The notes under the pieces: generated by a model
Told to the model about the DNA's origin: nothing
What the model saw: the letters and a program-made list of their open reading frames with translations, nothing else
The model's database searches: none
Made by a program: the position numbers and the translations under genes
DNA from: Peribacillus deserti
Lineage (GTDB): Bacteria > Bacillota > Bacilli > Bacillales > DSM-1321
Assembly: GCF_002863585.1 (NCBI RefSeq)
Contig: NZ_PGUY01000017.1
Coordinates: 62,001 to 126,000 of the forward strand
Direction of reading: 5' to 3'
Length of the DNA stretch: 64,000 nucleotides
Shown: piece by piece, positions 8,156 through 17,202 of the stretch
How positions within the stretch are numbered: position 1 is the stretch's first letter
Layout: each line of letters begins with the position of its first letter

Positions 8156-9355
8156 TCAGCTTGAAAGTGTATGCTGCTTCTGTATCTTGACTTTTCTGTT
8201 TTCAACTGTGGCAAGAACAACTGCAGCAAGGATAAATACACTGGATATTTGAAAAAGCGTGCCGATTTCATAGGAACTGGCCAATAAACCAAATACCAGC
8301 CCGCCTACTCCAATTCCGAGGTCAATTGCAGAGAAATACATGCCATTCGCCACTCCCCTGCGTTCCGCGGGTGTACTGGCAAGAGTCCATGATTGAAGAG
8401 TTGGAATCAGGGAGCCCCAGCCTATTCCAAACAGCACTCCAGCAGCTGCTATCCCGACATCTGAGTGTGATAGGGAAAGAGTCCAAATGCCTGCAAATGT
8501 GATGAGCAGACAGATCTCAACCAATCCCCCTGGTCCTCTCTTATCAAACCATTTCCCCGAGATGGGACGGATGATCGAAGCCATAATGGCATTAAACAGA
8601 TAAAAGAGAAAAATTTGATCTATTCCTCTTTCCTCACTGAAAATGACAATAAAAGTCACAATAGCGCCGTAGCCAAAAGTAGCTATAAAGGTGATGAAAG
8701 CTGGGTACCAGCTTGTTTTTTCAATGAGTGACCCCAGATAAGAAAAGTTTAAATCCGATTTCTTTGTATTTTTTACGGCTTCTGGTGTCTGGTAATGTAC
8801 CACCGCAAGAAGAATAAATGCAATAACTCCTAAAACGCCAGATATGTATATTAAGTTTGAAAAAGAGGTGATCTTAAACAAGAAAATTCCCAGGCTGGGC
8901 GCGATAATCATTCCAATCGTCACAGATAGACCAAAATAGCCCATTCCCTCTCCAATCCGAGAGTTCGGAACAATATCAACAGCCGCTGTAGCATTTACCG
9001 TCGTGGACAGACCCCAGAAAATCCCATGAACTAAACGAATTGCTAAAAATATAACCACAATCTGCGATAACGGATAAATTATTGTGATCAGCAGGAGAGC
9101 AGCTGCCCCTATTAATACGAGTCCTTTTCTAGCTTTGTACTCCAGCATGTACCCGACAAACGGCCGGACAATTACCGCCCCGATCGAAAAAAGTGAGGTT
9201 ACAAGTCCTATTTGTAGGCCTGAAGCTCCAATAGATTTGATATACGGGGGAAGAGTAGGAATCAGCATCTGGAACGACATAAAAACGAATAAATTCCCAA
9301 TCATAAGCATAATAAACGATTTCGTCCACAAACGCTCTTTCTTTTCAATAGACAT
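8156..9355 (-). CDS. MFS transporter, 12 TM
   Basis: 399 residues from ATG 9355 behind GGGAGGG. About twelve hydrophobic segments are visible, with the MFS loop 2-3 signature VGYMLEYKARKGLVLIGA and a later repeat GKWFDKRGPG. The charged central loop lies near residue 190-205. The layout is that of drug/H+ antiporters or other small-solute exporters of the major facilitator superfamily; the substrate cannot be read from sequence. It stands alone between its terminator and a gene-poor interval, with no adjacent regulator. Confidence 0.85.
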   Translation of the reverse strand: MSIEKKERLWTKSFIMLMIGNLFVFMSFQMLIPTLPPYIKSIGASGLQIGLVTSLFSIGAVIVRPFVGYMLEYKARKGLVLIGAAALLLITIIYPLSQIVVIFLAIRLVHGIFWGLSTTVNATAAVDIVPNSRIGEGMGYFGLSVTIGMIIAPSLGIFLFKITSFSNLIYISGVLGVIAFILLAVVHYQTPEAVKNTKKSDLNFSYLGSLIEKTSWYPAFITFIATFGYGAIVTFIVIFSEERGIDQIFLFYLFNAIMASIIRPISGKWFDKRGPGGLVEICLLITFAGIWTLSLSHSDVGIAAAGVLFGIGWGSLIPTLQSWTLASTPAERRGVANGMYFSAIDLGIGVGGLVFGLLASSYEIGTLFQISSVFILAAVVLATVENRKVKIQKQHTLSS

Positions 9356-9721
9356 TACAATCCCTCCCTATTCATATTAGAATTCAATGTTCCTTCCATT
9401 TAGCAAGAAACAACATCCATCTTTCCAAAAAAAAAAATCTTCTCGTTTAGCGGAAGATTCATGGAATGAAATTATTTCGCTTTGCTAAATATACCATATA
9501 TGTAATATGTACAGGAACCTTATTTGGTAATCTCTTGTGCTTATATAAAACGCTTAGTTTTTATTTGCTGCCTTGTTTTACACACGGCATAAAAGTTTCA
9601 AGTTTTACTTTTCGACTAACAGACGGATCCACTGTCATACAAAATTAATGACTCATTTCGTAATGATCCAAACCTGAGAAGGAGACTTCTATAGCCGCGT
9701 TTTTTAAAGAGCGCATTAACG
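9356..9721. other. Gene-poor interval
   Basis: An A-run (9427-9438) followed by AATCTTC ... GGAAGATT would act as a terminator on the minus strand, which suggests a minus-strand transcript once ended here. On that strand, just past the metallo-beta-lactamase stop, a short open stretch (MRSLKNAAIEVSFSGLDHYE) vaguely resembles a TetR N-terminus but stops after 23 residues. No intact gene is seen. Confidence 0.4.
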
Positions 9722-10442
9722 TCAACTGGTCTTCTTGTTTTCTGTAGGTTCATCCAAGTTTTTCTTAATTTCAATTATTGCTTGATTCATGGCACCGACC
9801 GGATCTTTTATCACCGCACCATGGCCTGCCGCCAGGAATAGAGGTTTCAGTTCAGTTAGTCTACAAGCACTCGCCATGGCGGTTGGTTTACTCCAGGTGC
9901 CACAAGCAGGAAAAGGAAATCTTACAGTCATCTTGCCTGCGACCGTCACGCTCCCAACGGTATGAAACGAGTCTCCCGCAAATAATGCACCTGTTCTTTT
10001 ATCCAGAAAAGCTAACGAACCAGGCGTATGGCCAGGTGCAGAATAGGCCATTAATGCCTTCTTCTAAAAGGATATCGGCTTTAGTTGCTAACGATTTGGG
10101 TGCACCGCCACGAATAGGCACCATATGTTCCCCGGGGTCTAAAGAAGTATCTCCATTCAGCATTCTCGATTCACGCTTAGAGATATACACTTTAGCTTGA
10201 GGCAAATAATCTTTTAACCGATCAAGCGACCCGAGATGATCTTCATGGGCGTGAGTCAATATAATCCTGGTAATTGGCTTTCCCAGTTTGTCAGCCGCTT
10301 TTAATATCCCTTTGTAACTAAAAGAAAGACCCGTATCGATCAGGCTCAATTCGTGGCCCTCGTCCACAAAGTAACAATTTACCGGGAATAGGTAGGGTAA
10401 AGTGGTAAGCTGATAATTATATCCGAATTTGGTAACACGCAT
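9722..10442 (-). pseudogene. Metallo-beta-lactamase-fold hydrolase with a frameshift
   Basis: Starts at ATG 10442 behind GGAGGAG. The first frame carries LIDTGLS and the zinc motif THAHEDH, and ends out of frame as NGLFCTWPYAW. The -/+1 shifted frame resumes at about 10051 with MAYSAPGHTPGS, LFAGDSFHT and LAAGHGAVI, reaching the stop at 9722. All the zinc-ligand motifs of the fold are present across the two frames, so a small deletion near 10045-10060 (after ILLEEG) broke an otherwise complete protein of about 240 residues. Neither half alone would hold the binuclear site. A sequencing error is possible. Confidence 0.8.
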
Positions 10443-10504
10443 GGTTTCTCCTCCATACTAGTACTTTTACTTTTCTAAAATATGACATTTATTATTACAA
10501 AACA

Positions 10505-10728
10505 AGGCTGTTTTCTAAAAGATTGATGTTTCGGTTGATTTCCACTACAGGATGCTCGCTTTCCGCGGGGCGGACGCCCGAGCCTCCTCGGCTTCGCCTG
10601 TGGGGTCTCACCTGTCCCGCTGCTCCCGCAGGAGTCTCACACCTTACGTTCCAATCAACCTGTTTAACATAGGATAAGTTCCCAGAACTTATTAAGTTCA
10701 ATAACAACAAAGTTTGCGAAAACAGCCT
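10505..10728 (+). repeat. Dispersed repeat, copy R1 (uninterrupted)
   Basis: Bounded by the 11-bp inverted ends AGGCTGTTTTC (10505-10515) and GAAAACAGCCT (10718-10728). The core reads ATGCTCGCTTTCCGCGGGGC, then GCCTCCTCGGC, GTGGGGTCTCACC, GCTCCCGCAGGAGTCTC and ends TTCCAATCAACC, which is the inverse of GGTTGATTTCC at the other side. Related copies occur at 18731, 19081, 36158 and 39431. Such GC-rich repeats are common in Bacillaceae genomes; no protein is encoded. Confidence 0.85.
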
Positions 10729-10732
10729 AAAA

Positions 10733-10757
10733 CAAAAAGCCAACACGTTTAGTTGGC
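10733..10757 (-). terminator. Terminator of the ABM-like gene
   Basis: Minus-strand hairpin GCCAAC / GTTGGC followed by TTTTTGTTTT, 13 bases after the stop of the gene at 10770. Confidence 0.7.
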
Positions 10758-10769
10758 CTCATTGTTTCG

Positions 10770-11093
10770 TTACGATCGGGTTTTTGAAACCAAATCTCCG
10801 CTCTCAAAAGGATCATATACTTCAAAGAACTTATATGTTGGTTTTTCTTGGGTGATGCCGTTTAATTCATTTTCTAATTGAGGAAATAAGAAGCTTTGGG
10901 CATTCTCTGCATCTGCTTTCGTATCCCAATAGTTAATTACCTGGTATTCCCCGTTCTGATCATCAAATAAGTATACGTTTCCCCGAAAGCCCGACAGCCC
11001 TCTGTTTACCTCGTCAAATTTTTTAGTTAAATTCTCAGCAGTCTGTCTTTTTCCTGTCCCAAGTTTATATTGTATGAGCCGCGCATGAAACAT
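10770..11093 (-). CDS. Antibiotic-biosynthesis-monooxygenase-like (dimeric alpha-beta barrel) protein
   Basis: 107 residues. The pattern MFHARLIQYKLGTGKRQTAE, then GLSGFRGNVYLF, GEYQVINYWDTKADAEN and a C-terminal strand YKFFEVYDPF is that of single-domain ABM proteins, in which a ferredoxin-like fold dimerises. These range from heme-degrading or quinol monooxygenases to proteins without known activity. No heme-ligand Asn/His can be assigned safely. It stands alone, with its own terminator. Confidence 0.6.
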   Translation of the reverse strand: MFHARLIQYKLGTGKRQTAENLTKKFDEVNRGLSGFRGNVYLFDDQNGEYQVINYWDTKADAENAQSFLFPQLENELNGITQEKPTYKFFEVYDPFESGDLVSKTRS

Positions 11094-11242
11094 ATCATCA
11101 TCCTCTCAATATCCTGATTATTAAATTTATGAGAGCGAAGCAGGTTAGATGACAGTGTAAAAAATTTGACCCAGCTTAAGTTTCCGGATCATAAGTATAT
11201 TTTAACTCCTGCCGCCTACTATATAGTCATGGAGGCGATCAC

Positions 11243-11548
11243 ATGGATAAATTTGAAGAAGCTTATAACAACTATATGCAGGAAGGATCACAGCAGGCCC
11301 TAAATGAATCCCGTCGCATTAATGCCGACAAGGAAGAAATCATTGCCGTAAGGAAAAATGAAGAGGGCAACATTATAGCCGTTAAAACTAATTCGGGCAG
11401 GGAATTGGATTATATAACCGCTCTTACTGAAGCAAAAGCAGGGAGGCTTTCACATGTGGATGTTTTCCACAAGTACGGACGGGACATTTTGCGGAGTGAA
11501 CCCGATGGAATTAAGGAAAATAATTTGGACGAGCTTACGGAATTTTAA
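11243..11548 (+). CDS. DUF3892 domain protein
   Basis: 101 residues from ATG 11243 behind ATGGAGGCGATCAC. The C-terminal 70 residues show the DUF3892 pattern: IIAVRKNEEGNIIAVKTNSG, then RELDYITALTEAKAG, DVFHKYGRDILRSEPDG and NNLDELTEF. Members are small soluble Firmicutes proteins of unknown function, often found as several paralogues per genome. A strong hairpin follows 10 bases after the stop. Confidence 0.8.
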   Translation: MDKFEEAYNNYMQEGSQQALNESRRINADKEEIIAVRKNEEGNIIAVKTNSGRELDYITALTEAKAGRLSHVDVFHKYGRDILRSEPDGIKENNLDELTEF

Positions 11549-11557
11549 TTCATATTG

Positions 11558-11589
11558 AAGGACCAGCATGATGGTATCCGCTGGTCCTT
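11558..11589. terminator. Bidirectional terminator between convergent genes
   Basis: AAGGACCAGC and GCTGGTCCTT pair perfectly around a 12-base loop between the plus-strand DUF3892 gene and the minus-strand MFS gene. Confidence 0.75.
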
Positions 11590-11599
11590 CCTGTATCCG

Positions 11600-12871
11600 T
11601 TATGTTGCACTGCTTGTCTTACCAGTATTTTTTGCAGCCTCAGTTCCACGGCCTTTTATTGTGATAGTAAATAACCCCATTGCCACGATTCCGCATAGGA
11701 TGTAAACCGCAGCCATCCCCCACGATCCAATAGCGGCCCCAAGAATGATTCCAGCGGCCCCGATCAGCTTGGCTCCTTGGAATACAAGGCCGTTTAATGC
11801 CATGTAGGCACCTCTCGCATCTTCTTCCATTAAATCTGCCATCATCGTCTGCCTTACGGGAACGTACATCATTTCCCCAATCGTCTGTACAAGACCAGCA
11901 GCCAGCAAAATCCAAATGGAATTGCTAGCGGCTAGAACTGAATAGCCAATGACCTGTGTGATGATTCCGATATATAATACGTCTTTTTCCCGGTATTTTC
12001 TGATCCAGCCCGCAATGAATACCGTAAATAAAACAATGATAAGTGTATTTTCCGTTGTCAGAAAACTAAACATCCTGATTCCATCAATGTGGAAGACGTC
12101 TGTTCCAAGCCAGGCCAGGGAAACGGGAGTAAAGCCTTCCTCTAGTCTGATCGAAATATAATTGTTTCTCTGCATTTCTAATCCTAAAATAAATATACTG
12201 GCAAGCGAAAAGATAAGAAATGCCCGATTATGCATGACTGTACGGTAGCTAAGGGCCATATCCTTCCATACATTTAGTTTCTCCGCCGTTTTGACTGGTT
12301 TATATCCATCTGTCATTAGAAACACAATCAAAAGCAGAGTCAGCACGGAAACTCCTGTTAACGATATGAATAGTTCAAATTTGTGGGTCTTAAAAAGAAA
12401 TCCGCCCATCAGTGAACCGATCATAATGGATGCATTGATTGCCCAGTAGTTAATGCTGTACATGAAGGACCTTGTTTCTTTTGTGCTGACGTCAATCAGC
12501 ATAGCTTCTGCTGCAGGATTGACAAACCCTGAACTTAAGCTGTTGATCAGCATCATGAAAAACGTAAGCCACACCGATTCAAACCAGGGTGAATTAGAAA
12601 AGGTCATGAAGACAAATGATATCGTTGTGAGGGCCTGGCCCATGACCAGCACCTTTTTACGGCCGATTTTATCGGTAATGTAGCCTCCGTAAAATCCTGA
12701 GATAATGGATGCAGCCACATTTATGAGAAGTAAAATACCTGCTAAAGAGCTGCCCAGCTCCTGTGCAAAATAAATGGCCATGAATGGAAAGATCATGGAA
12801 CCCACTATTCTTGTTAAAAAAGATGTAAGAATTCTTATCTGAATATTGCGGTGTAATTTAAAAAATGTCAT
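11600..12871 (-). CDS. MFS transporter divergent from an SgrR-type regulator
   Basis: 423 residues from ATG 12871, chosen because GGAGGTTGAAAGCT precedes it; an upstream in-frame GTG adds 7 residues without a good site. It has twelve hydrophobic segments and the MFS motif GFYGGYITDKIGRKKVLVMG after the second helix. The 94-bp gap to the divergent SgrR-family gene suggests a shared regulatory region. In enterobacteria SgrR controls the sugar-efflux MFS protein SetA; a comparable regulator-exporter pair is a reasonable inference here, though the substrate is unknown. Confidence 0.85.
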   Translation of the reverse strand: MTFFKLHRNIQIRILTSFLTRIVGSMIFPFMAIYFAQELGSSLAGILLLINVAASIISGFYGGYITDKIGRKKVLVMGQALTTISFVFMTFSNSPWFESVWLTFFMMLINSLSSGFVNPAAEAMLIDVSTKETRSFMYSINYWAINASIMIGSLMGGFLFKTHKFELFISLTGVSVLTLLLIVFLMTDGYKPVKTAEKLNVWKDMALSYRTVMHNRAFLIFSLASIFILGLEMQRNNYISIRLEEGFTPVSLAWLGTDVFHIDGIRMFSFLTTENTLIIVLFTVFIAGWIRKYREKDVLYIGIITQVIGYSVLAASNSIWILLAAGLVQTIGEMMYVPVRQTMMADLMEEDARGAYMALNGLVFQGAKLIGAAGIILGAAIGSWGMAAVYILCGIVAMGLFTITIKGRGTEAAKNTGKTSSAT

Positions 12872-12965
12872 AGCTTTCAACCTCCTATCCACAATATAAT
12901 GAAGAAAAAGAGGAATAAAAAGGATAAAATTATATTAATTATGTCCCCTTTTTGGGAGGGAAGCT

Positions 12966-14723
12966 ATGAAGTCAAATCATTATTACTTAGAAATGAGGCT
13001 TGCGTTTTACTCGGATGAAAGGGACCGGATGCTCACTAAATCTCTGGGTGAAATTGCTGAAGTTCTCTGCTGCAGTACTAAAAATGCAAAAAGGATACTT
13101 ACCAAGCTTGAAGACAATCAATCCATTATTTATTCCAGAGGAAGAGGCCGTGGAAACAAGTCGACAATCACATTCACTTGTTCTCTTGAACACTATTTAA
13201 AAAGTCAGCTAAAGAGCTATATAAAAGAAGAAAAATTTGAAGAAGCACTCGCCCTATTAAAAATGCCCATTCCGGCTAGTTTCAAAGAATCTTTGACAGA
13301 AAAATTACATAGGCACGTAAACTCGTTGTCAAGCCAGCAGTCACTGGATGTCATCCGTACCTCATTAAAAAGGCCTCTGTCCAGTATGGACCCTGCCTTT
13401 GTATCCATTTCAACCGAAAGTCATATTGTTAAACAGGTTTTTGATACGCTTGTTATTTTTAATGATAAGACTTCAACTATTGAGCCTCACCTTGCCCATA
13501 CCTGGGAGTACCATGAGGAGCAGAATATCTGGACCTTCTATATACGAAAAGGAATCAAGTTCCATAATGGAAAATCACTCACATCAGAAGATATTGCATA
13601 TTCCTTTACACGATTGAGGGAAATCGATTCTCCCAATAAATGGCTGATGGAAGACGTAATAAGCATTCAAACACCGACGCCTTATGTAGTCCATATTATT
13701 TTGAACAAAAAAAATACCCTTTTCTTACATTATTTATGTGCTTCTAACGCCTCAATCCTTCCAGCCGGCCAGGGCTTTGATCAAAGTAAAATAATCGGCA
13801 GCGGTCCTTTTTTCATCAAGTCGTTTAATGAACACGGCCTCATTTTAGGAGCTTTTGATTCCTATTTTAAAGAAAGAGCGTTTATAGATCGAATTGAATT
13901 TTGGTATATTCCAGTACAGGAAAAAGTGGATATTCATTATGAACTTCCAGGAAATGAAGCCACCCATGAACAGTTAAGGGAACTGTCTGTACCTGAAGTA
14001 GGCTGTACATATATCGGATTTAATTTTAAGAAAACCGGAATTGTTCGTGATCTCTATTTCCGTAAAGCAATCTTTGAACTATTAGATTCAAAAGCGCTCA
14101 TAGACGAACTGGGAAAAGAGCTAAAACTTCCCGCATCCAGCTTCTTCCCGTGGATCAGCAGGCAGGATAACATTAGAAAATCCCTTGAACAGGCGAAAGA
14201 GTATTTACAGAAAAGCAGCTATCATGGCGAGACTCTTTATTTGTATTTCTTTGATATGAAAGACAGCAGTGAGGATGCTTCCTGGTTCCAGAAACGGTGC
14301 CGCTTTCTTGGCATTCATGTAGAGCTGAGGCCATTCTCGATTCAACATTTTTATGAAGAAACCGAAACCGAATCTGCCGATCTTATTTTAATGGGTGAAA
14401 TTTTTCAGCCTGACATCGATTTTTCCTTTACAGCGGCATTCAAAAACTCAAGCTGCTTTATCAATCGTTTTCTAACCGAACCCTACCGGCACATGGCTGA
14501 CGAGAAAGTAAATCAGTTTATTAGTGAGCATTCATTAGAGAAAAGGCGGCTCTTAATGAGGGAGATTGAAGAATGGATCATGCAGGAACATCTTTTTATC
14601 TTTAATTACCATTCAGATAGAATGAAGCGATATCACGGCCTGCTCGAAGGGGTTTCTATTAATTCATTTGGCTGGGCGGACTTCCGGGATATCTGGATTA
14701 AGCCTCCGCTTCAGCTTACATAA
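12966..14723 (+). CDS. SgrR-family transcriptional regulator with solute-binding domain
   Basis: 585 residues. Residues 1-75 are a winged-helix DNA-binding region (MLTKSLGEIAEVLCCSTKNA, then RILTKLEDNQSIIYSRGRG). From about 120 onward the protein matches family 5 extracellular solute-binding proteins (IRTSLKRPLSSMDPAF, TWEYHEEQNIWTFYIRKG, KFHNGKSLTSEDIAYSFTRL), but there is no signal peptide, so it is cytoplasmic. This N-HTH plus SBP layout defines SgrR, a sensor of sugar-phosphate stress in E. coli. It is transcribed away from the MFS gene, which is its likely target. Confidence 0.85.
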   Translation: MKSNHYYLEMRLAFYSDERDRMLTKSLGEIAEVLCCSTKNAKRILTKLEDNQSIIYSRGRGRGNKSTITFTCSLEHYLKSQLKSYIKEEKFEEALALLKMPIPASFKESLTEKLHRHVNSLSSQQSLDVIRTSLKRPLSSMDPAFVSISTESHIVKQVFDTLVIFNDKTSTIEPHLAHTWEYHEEQNIWTFYIRKGIKFHNGKSLTSEDIAYSFTRLREIDSPNKWLMEDVISIQTPTPYVVHIILNKKNTLFLHYLCASNASILPAGQGFDQSKIIGSGPFFIKSFNEHGLILGAFDSYFKERAFIDRIEFWYIPVQEKVDIHYELPGNEATHEQLRELSVPEVGCTYIGFNFKKTGIVRDLYFRKAIFELLDSKALIDELGKELKLPASSFFPWISRQDNIRKSLEQAKEYLQKSSYHGETLYLYFFDMKDSSEDASWFQKRCRFLGIHVELRPFSIQHFYEETETESADLILMGEIFQPDIDFSFTAAFKNSSCFINRFLTEPYRHMADEKVNQFISEHSLEKRRLLMREIEEWIMQEHLFIFNYHSDRMKRYHGLLEGVSINSFGWADFRDIWIKPPLQLT

Positions 14724-14728
14724 AGAAT

Positions 14729-14756
14729 GGACCCCGTTTCATTTGGAACGGGGTCC
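14729..14756. terminator. Bidirectional terminator between convergent genes
   Basis: GGACCCCGTT / AACGGGGTCC, a perfect 10-bp GC-rich stem with an 8-base loop, lies between the sgrR-like and gabD-like genes. A T-run follows on the minus-strand side (TTTTTTAAAGCA precedes the stem on that strand's sense). Confidence 0.7.
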
Positions 14757-14782
14757 TGCTTTAAAAAACCTGTCCTGGATGA

Positions 14783-16159
14783 TTATAGGCCCAGGGAGAT
14801 ATATTTCGTTTCCAGATATTCTTCGATTCCAAAGTGTCCGCCTTCCCGGCCCAGACCGCTTTGTTTGTATCCTCCAAAAGGAGCCTGAGCAACAGACGGC
14901 AATCCGTCATTCAATCCGACAATTCCATATTCAAGCTCTTCCATCATCTTAAATGCCTGGCTCAGGTCTTTGGTGAACACATATGCCGCTAATCCGTAAA
15001 TAGTATTGTTGGCACGCTCCACGGCTTCATCGGCGGTTTTAAATGACGCAATCGGTGCCAGCGGACCAAATGTTTCTTCGCTCATGCAAAGCATTTCATC
15101 AGTGGCCCCTGAAATCACAGTAGGCTCGATGAACAGACCGCTTCCGGTTTGTTGCTGGGATTGACCGCCAGATATAACTTTGCCGCCTTTTTCAATTGCG
15201 TCCTGTATGTGCCTGTTCACTTTCTCTATCGCCTGCTCATCGATTAACGGACCAATATCGACTCCTTCATCAAGCCCGTTCCCGACCTTAAGCTTAGAAA
15301 CTTCTTCGGCAAATTTCCGGCTGAACTCCTCTACAATTCCTTCCTGAACATATACACGATTTGCACATACACAGGTTTGCCCGGCGTTTCGGAATTTAGA
15401 AGCAATTAACCCCTGTACTGCCTGATCAATATCCGCATCTTCCATCACAATGAAAGGGGCATGCCCGCCTAATTCAAGCGATAATTTTTTCACTGTCTGA
15501 GCTGCATTTCTCATTAGAAGCTTGCCCACTTCAGTTGATCCTGTAAAGGAAATTTTCCGGACTCTTGTATCTTCCATCCAAGCATCCCCAATTTCAGCAG
15601 CGTCTCCGGTGACCACCTGAAGAACTTCCTTAGGAATTCCTGCTTCATATGCAAGCTCTACGATTTTAATAGCAGTTAAGGGAGTCTGTTCGGCAGGCTT
15701 AACTACGGCCGTACAGCCTGCCGCTAGAGCAGGACCTACCTTTCTTGTAATCATCGCGGCCGGAAAGTTCCAAGGAGTAATTGCGGCAATCACCCCAACC
15801 GGCTGTTTCTGTACAAGAATCCGTTTATTTGGGTGTGAAGCGGGAATGGTCTGCCCGTAAATTCTCTTCGCTTCCTCGGCATACCAGGAAATGAAGCTGT
15901 TTGCATAGGTGACCTCACCGATTGCTTCTTTCAGCGGTTTTCCCTGTTCCTTGGTCATGATCTCAGCAATCTCAACAGTATGTGCCTCTACCAAGTCAAA
16001 CCACTTCATCAGCAGCGTACTTCGTTCACCAGCCGTTTTTTTTGACCAGCTTTTAAACGCCTCGTAAGCAGCATCTACAGCAGCGCGAGCCTCCGCCTTT
16101 CCGCCATTCTGAACAGCGCCAACAACCTCACCTGTCGCCGGATTCAACACATCAATCAT
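14783..16159 (-). CDS. gabD: NAD(P)-dependent succinate-semialdehyde dehydrogenase
   Basis: 458 residues from ATG 16159 (AAAGGAGTGATTTTG upstream). Aldehyde dehydrogenase motifs are in place: TPWNFPAAMITRKVGPALAA, SFTGSTEVGK, LELGGHAPFIV with the general-base Glu, NAGQTCVCANR with the catalytic Cys, and FGGYKQSGLGREGG at the C-terminus. It oxidises succinic semialdehyde to succinate, the last step of 4-aminobutyrate breakdown, in the cytosol. No gabT or GABA permease is adjacent, so another semialdehyde is possible. The 5' leader contains a copy of the GGGGACAGTCCCC palindrome. Confidence 0.85.
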   Translation of the reverse strand: MIDVLNPATGEVVGAVQNGGKAEARAAVDAAYEAFKSWSKKTAGERSTLLMKWFDLVEAHTVEIAEIMTKEQGKPLKEAIGEVTYANSFISWYAEEAKRIYGQTIPASHPNKRILVQKQPVGVIAAITPWNFPAAMITRKVGPALAAGCTAVVKPAEQTPLTAIKIVELAYEAGIPKEVLQVVTGDAAEIGDAWMEDTRVRKISFTGSTEVGKLLMRNAAQTVKKLSLELGGHAPFIVMEDADIDQAVQGLIASKFRNAGQTCVCANRVYVQEGIVEEFSRKFAEEVSKLKVGNGLDEGVDIGPLIDEQAIEKVNRHIQDAIEKGGKVISGGQSQQQTGSGLFIEPTVISGATDEMLCMSEETFGPLAPIASFKTADEAVERANNTIYGLAAYVFTKDLSQAFKMMEELEYGIVGLNDGLPSVAQAPFGGYKQSGLGREGGHFGIEEYLETKYISLGL

Positions 16160-16178
16160 CAAAATCACTCCTTTTTTC

Positions 16179-16200
16179 GGGGGACTGTCCCCCATTTCCC
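16179..16200 (-). repeat. Short palindromic element (GGGAAAT + GGGGACAGTCCCC)
   Basis: Lies 20 bases upstream of the gabD-like start on its sense strand, so it falls in the 5' leader. The same unit with the centre reversed (GGGGACTGTCCCC) occurs twice inside the pepV coding region at 17794-17880. Confidence 0.7.
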
Positions 16201-16322
16201 AGTACATAATTCTTGATATTCCTGATGTTTTGCGGGGTCCATACTTTATTTCCCAAGCTTTTTTTATCTATGATTCTAAAATACCTTAAAGTTGGTAATT
16301 AGAAAAATATTTAAGCTTCTCA

Positions 16323-16931
16323 TTAATAGTAAACGGACTTTCGCTTAGGCGGCTCTGGCTGATACTTCCTCATCGGCCTGCTGTTGATGACTTCTTTAAG
16401 ATATAATGCGCCTCTTGGACTTGTCTGCTTTAATAGTTCCATCAAGTATGTAATATCATCAAGTGCTCTATGAGTCTGGTGATTGGTGATATCGTGTGCT
16501 TGAAGCAGGGTCAGCAGCCTGCTGTTTGGAAAGCCGTAGCCTTTCCAAGGAATGCTTCTCATGGTGCAATACCATTTAAGATCGTTCACTTCGGGATACA
16601 TCCTGAATAAAAAGCTTCTATCAAAGGAAGCATTATGGGCAAAAACCGTCTCTGTTCTATCAAAGTATGACCTTACCTTTTCATCAAGAAAGCTTTTCCC
16701 TTCCACCATATCATAAGGAATCCCGTGAACTCTATAGGCACTGCTATAGTTTCGCTTAGCTGAAATGGAAAGAGGCTCCCTTAAGAATGAATCCTTTTCA
16801 ATAATCTCCACTACCTCCCCGGTATCCTCCCGGTAAGAAAACAGCTTTAAGGCAAGCTCAATGATTTCATCGCGGTCCGGCCCTAATCCGGTCGTCTCCA
16901 CATCCACTACAAGACCCAGTTTCTTCTCCAT
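16323..16931 (-). CDS. DEDDh-family 3'-5' exonuclease (DnaQ/RNase T-like)
   Basis: 202 residues from ATG 16931, which has AAGGGTGA 10 bases upstream; the in-frame TTG at 16937 is too close to that site. The exonuclease motifs are Exo I VVDVETTGLG, Exo II FAHNASFDRSF and Exo III H172RALDDITYL (approximate numbering), giving the D-E-D-H-D set for two-metal catalysis. No polymerase or helicase domain is attached. The likely role is cytosolic single-strand DNA or RNA end trimming; the specific substrate is unknown. Confidence 0.85.
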   Translation of the reverse strand: MEKKLGLVVDVETTGLGPDRDEIIELALKLFSYREDTGEVVEIIEKDSFLREPLSISAKRNYSSAYRVHGIPYDMVEGKSFLDEKVRSYFDRTETVFAHNASFDRSFLFRMYPEVNDLKWYCTMRSIPWKGYGFPNSRLLTLLQAHDITNHQTHRALDDITYLMELLKQTSPRGALYLKEVINSRPMRKYQPEPPKRKSVYY

Positions 16932-17202
16932 ATTCAATAAATCACCCTTATCTATTTATATCTTCCATCAGCTAAATTCATTTGAGTACATTCATTGTAT
17001 CCTTTATTATACATTAGTTGAAATAGCCTTTGTTTTCCAAATAGGTGACTTTTGTTAAAAATCAACTGAGGTCCGCTTCAACAAAATGCATGTTTACACA
17101 ATAAGCCGTCCGGTAAAGAAACTCAGCGTGCTTTTTCAACCTCAATAAATTACAATTTTTCTATACGATTTATTAAACTCGAATGATAAGGAGGAAGATA
17201 TC

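Noticed and set aside
9466-9648. 60-codon plus-strand frame
   Set aside because: Located in AT-rich intergenic DNA, no ribosome-binding site, low-complexity hydrophobic product.
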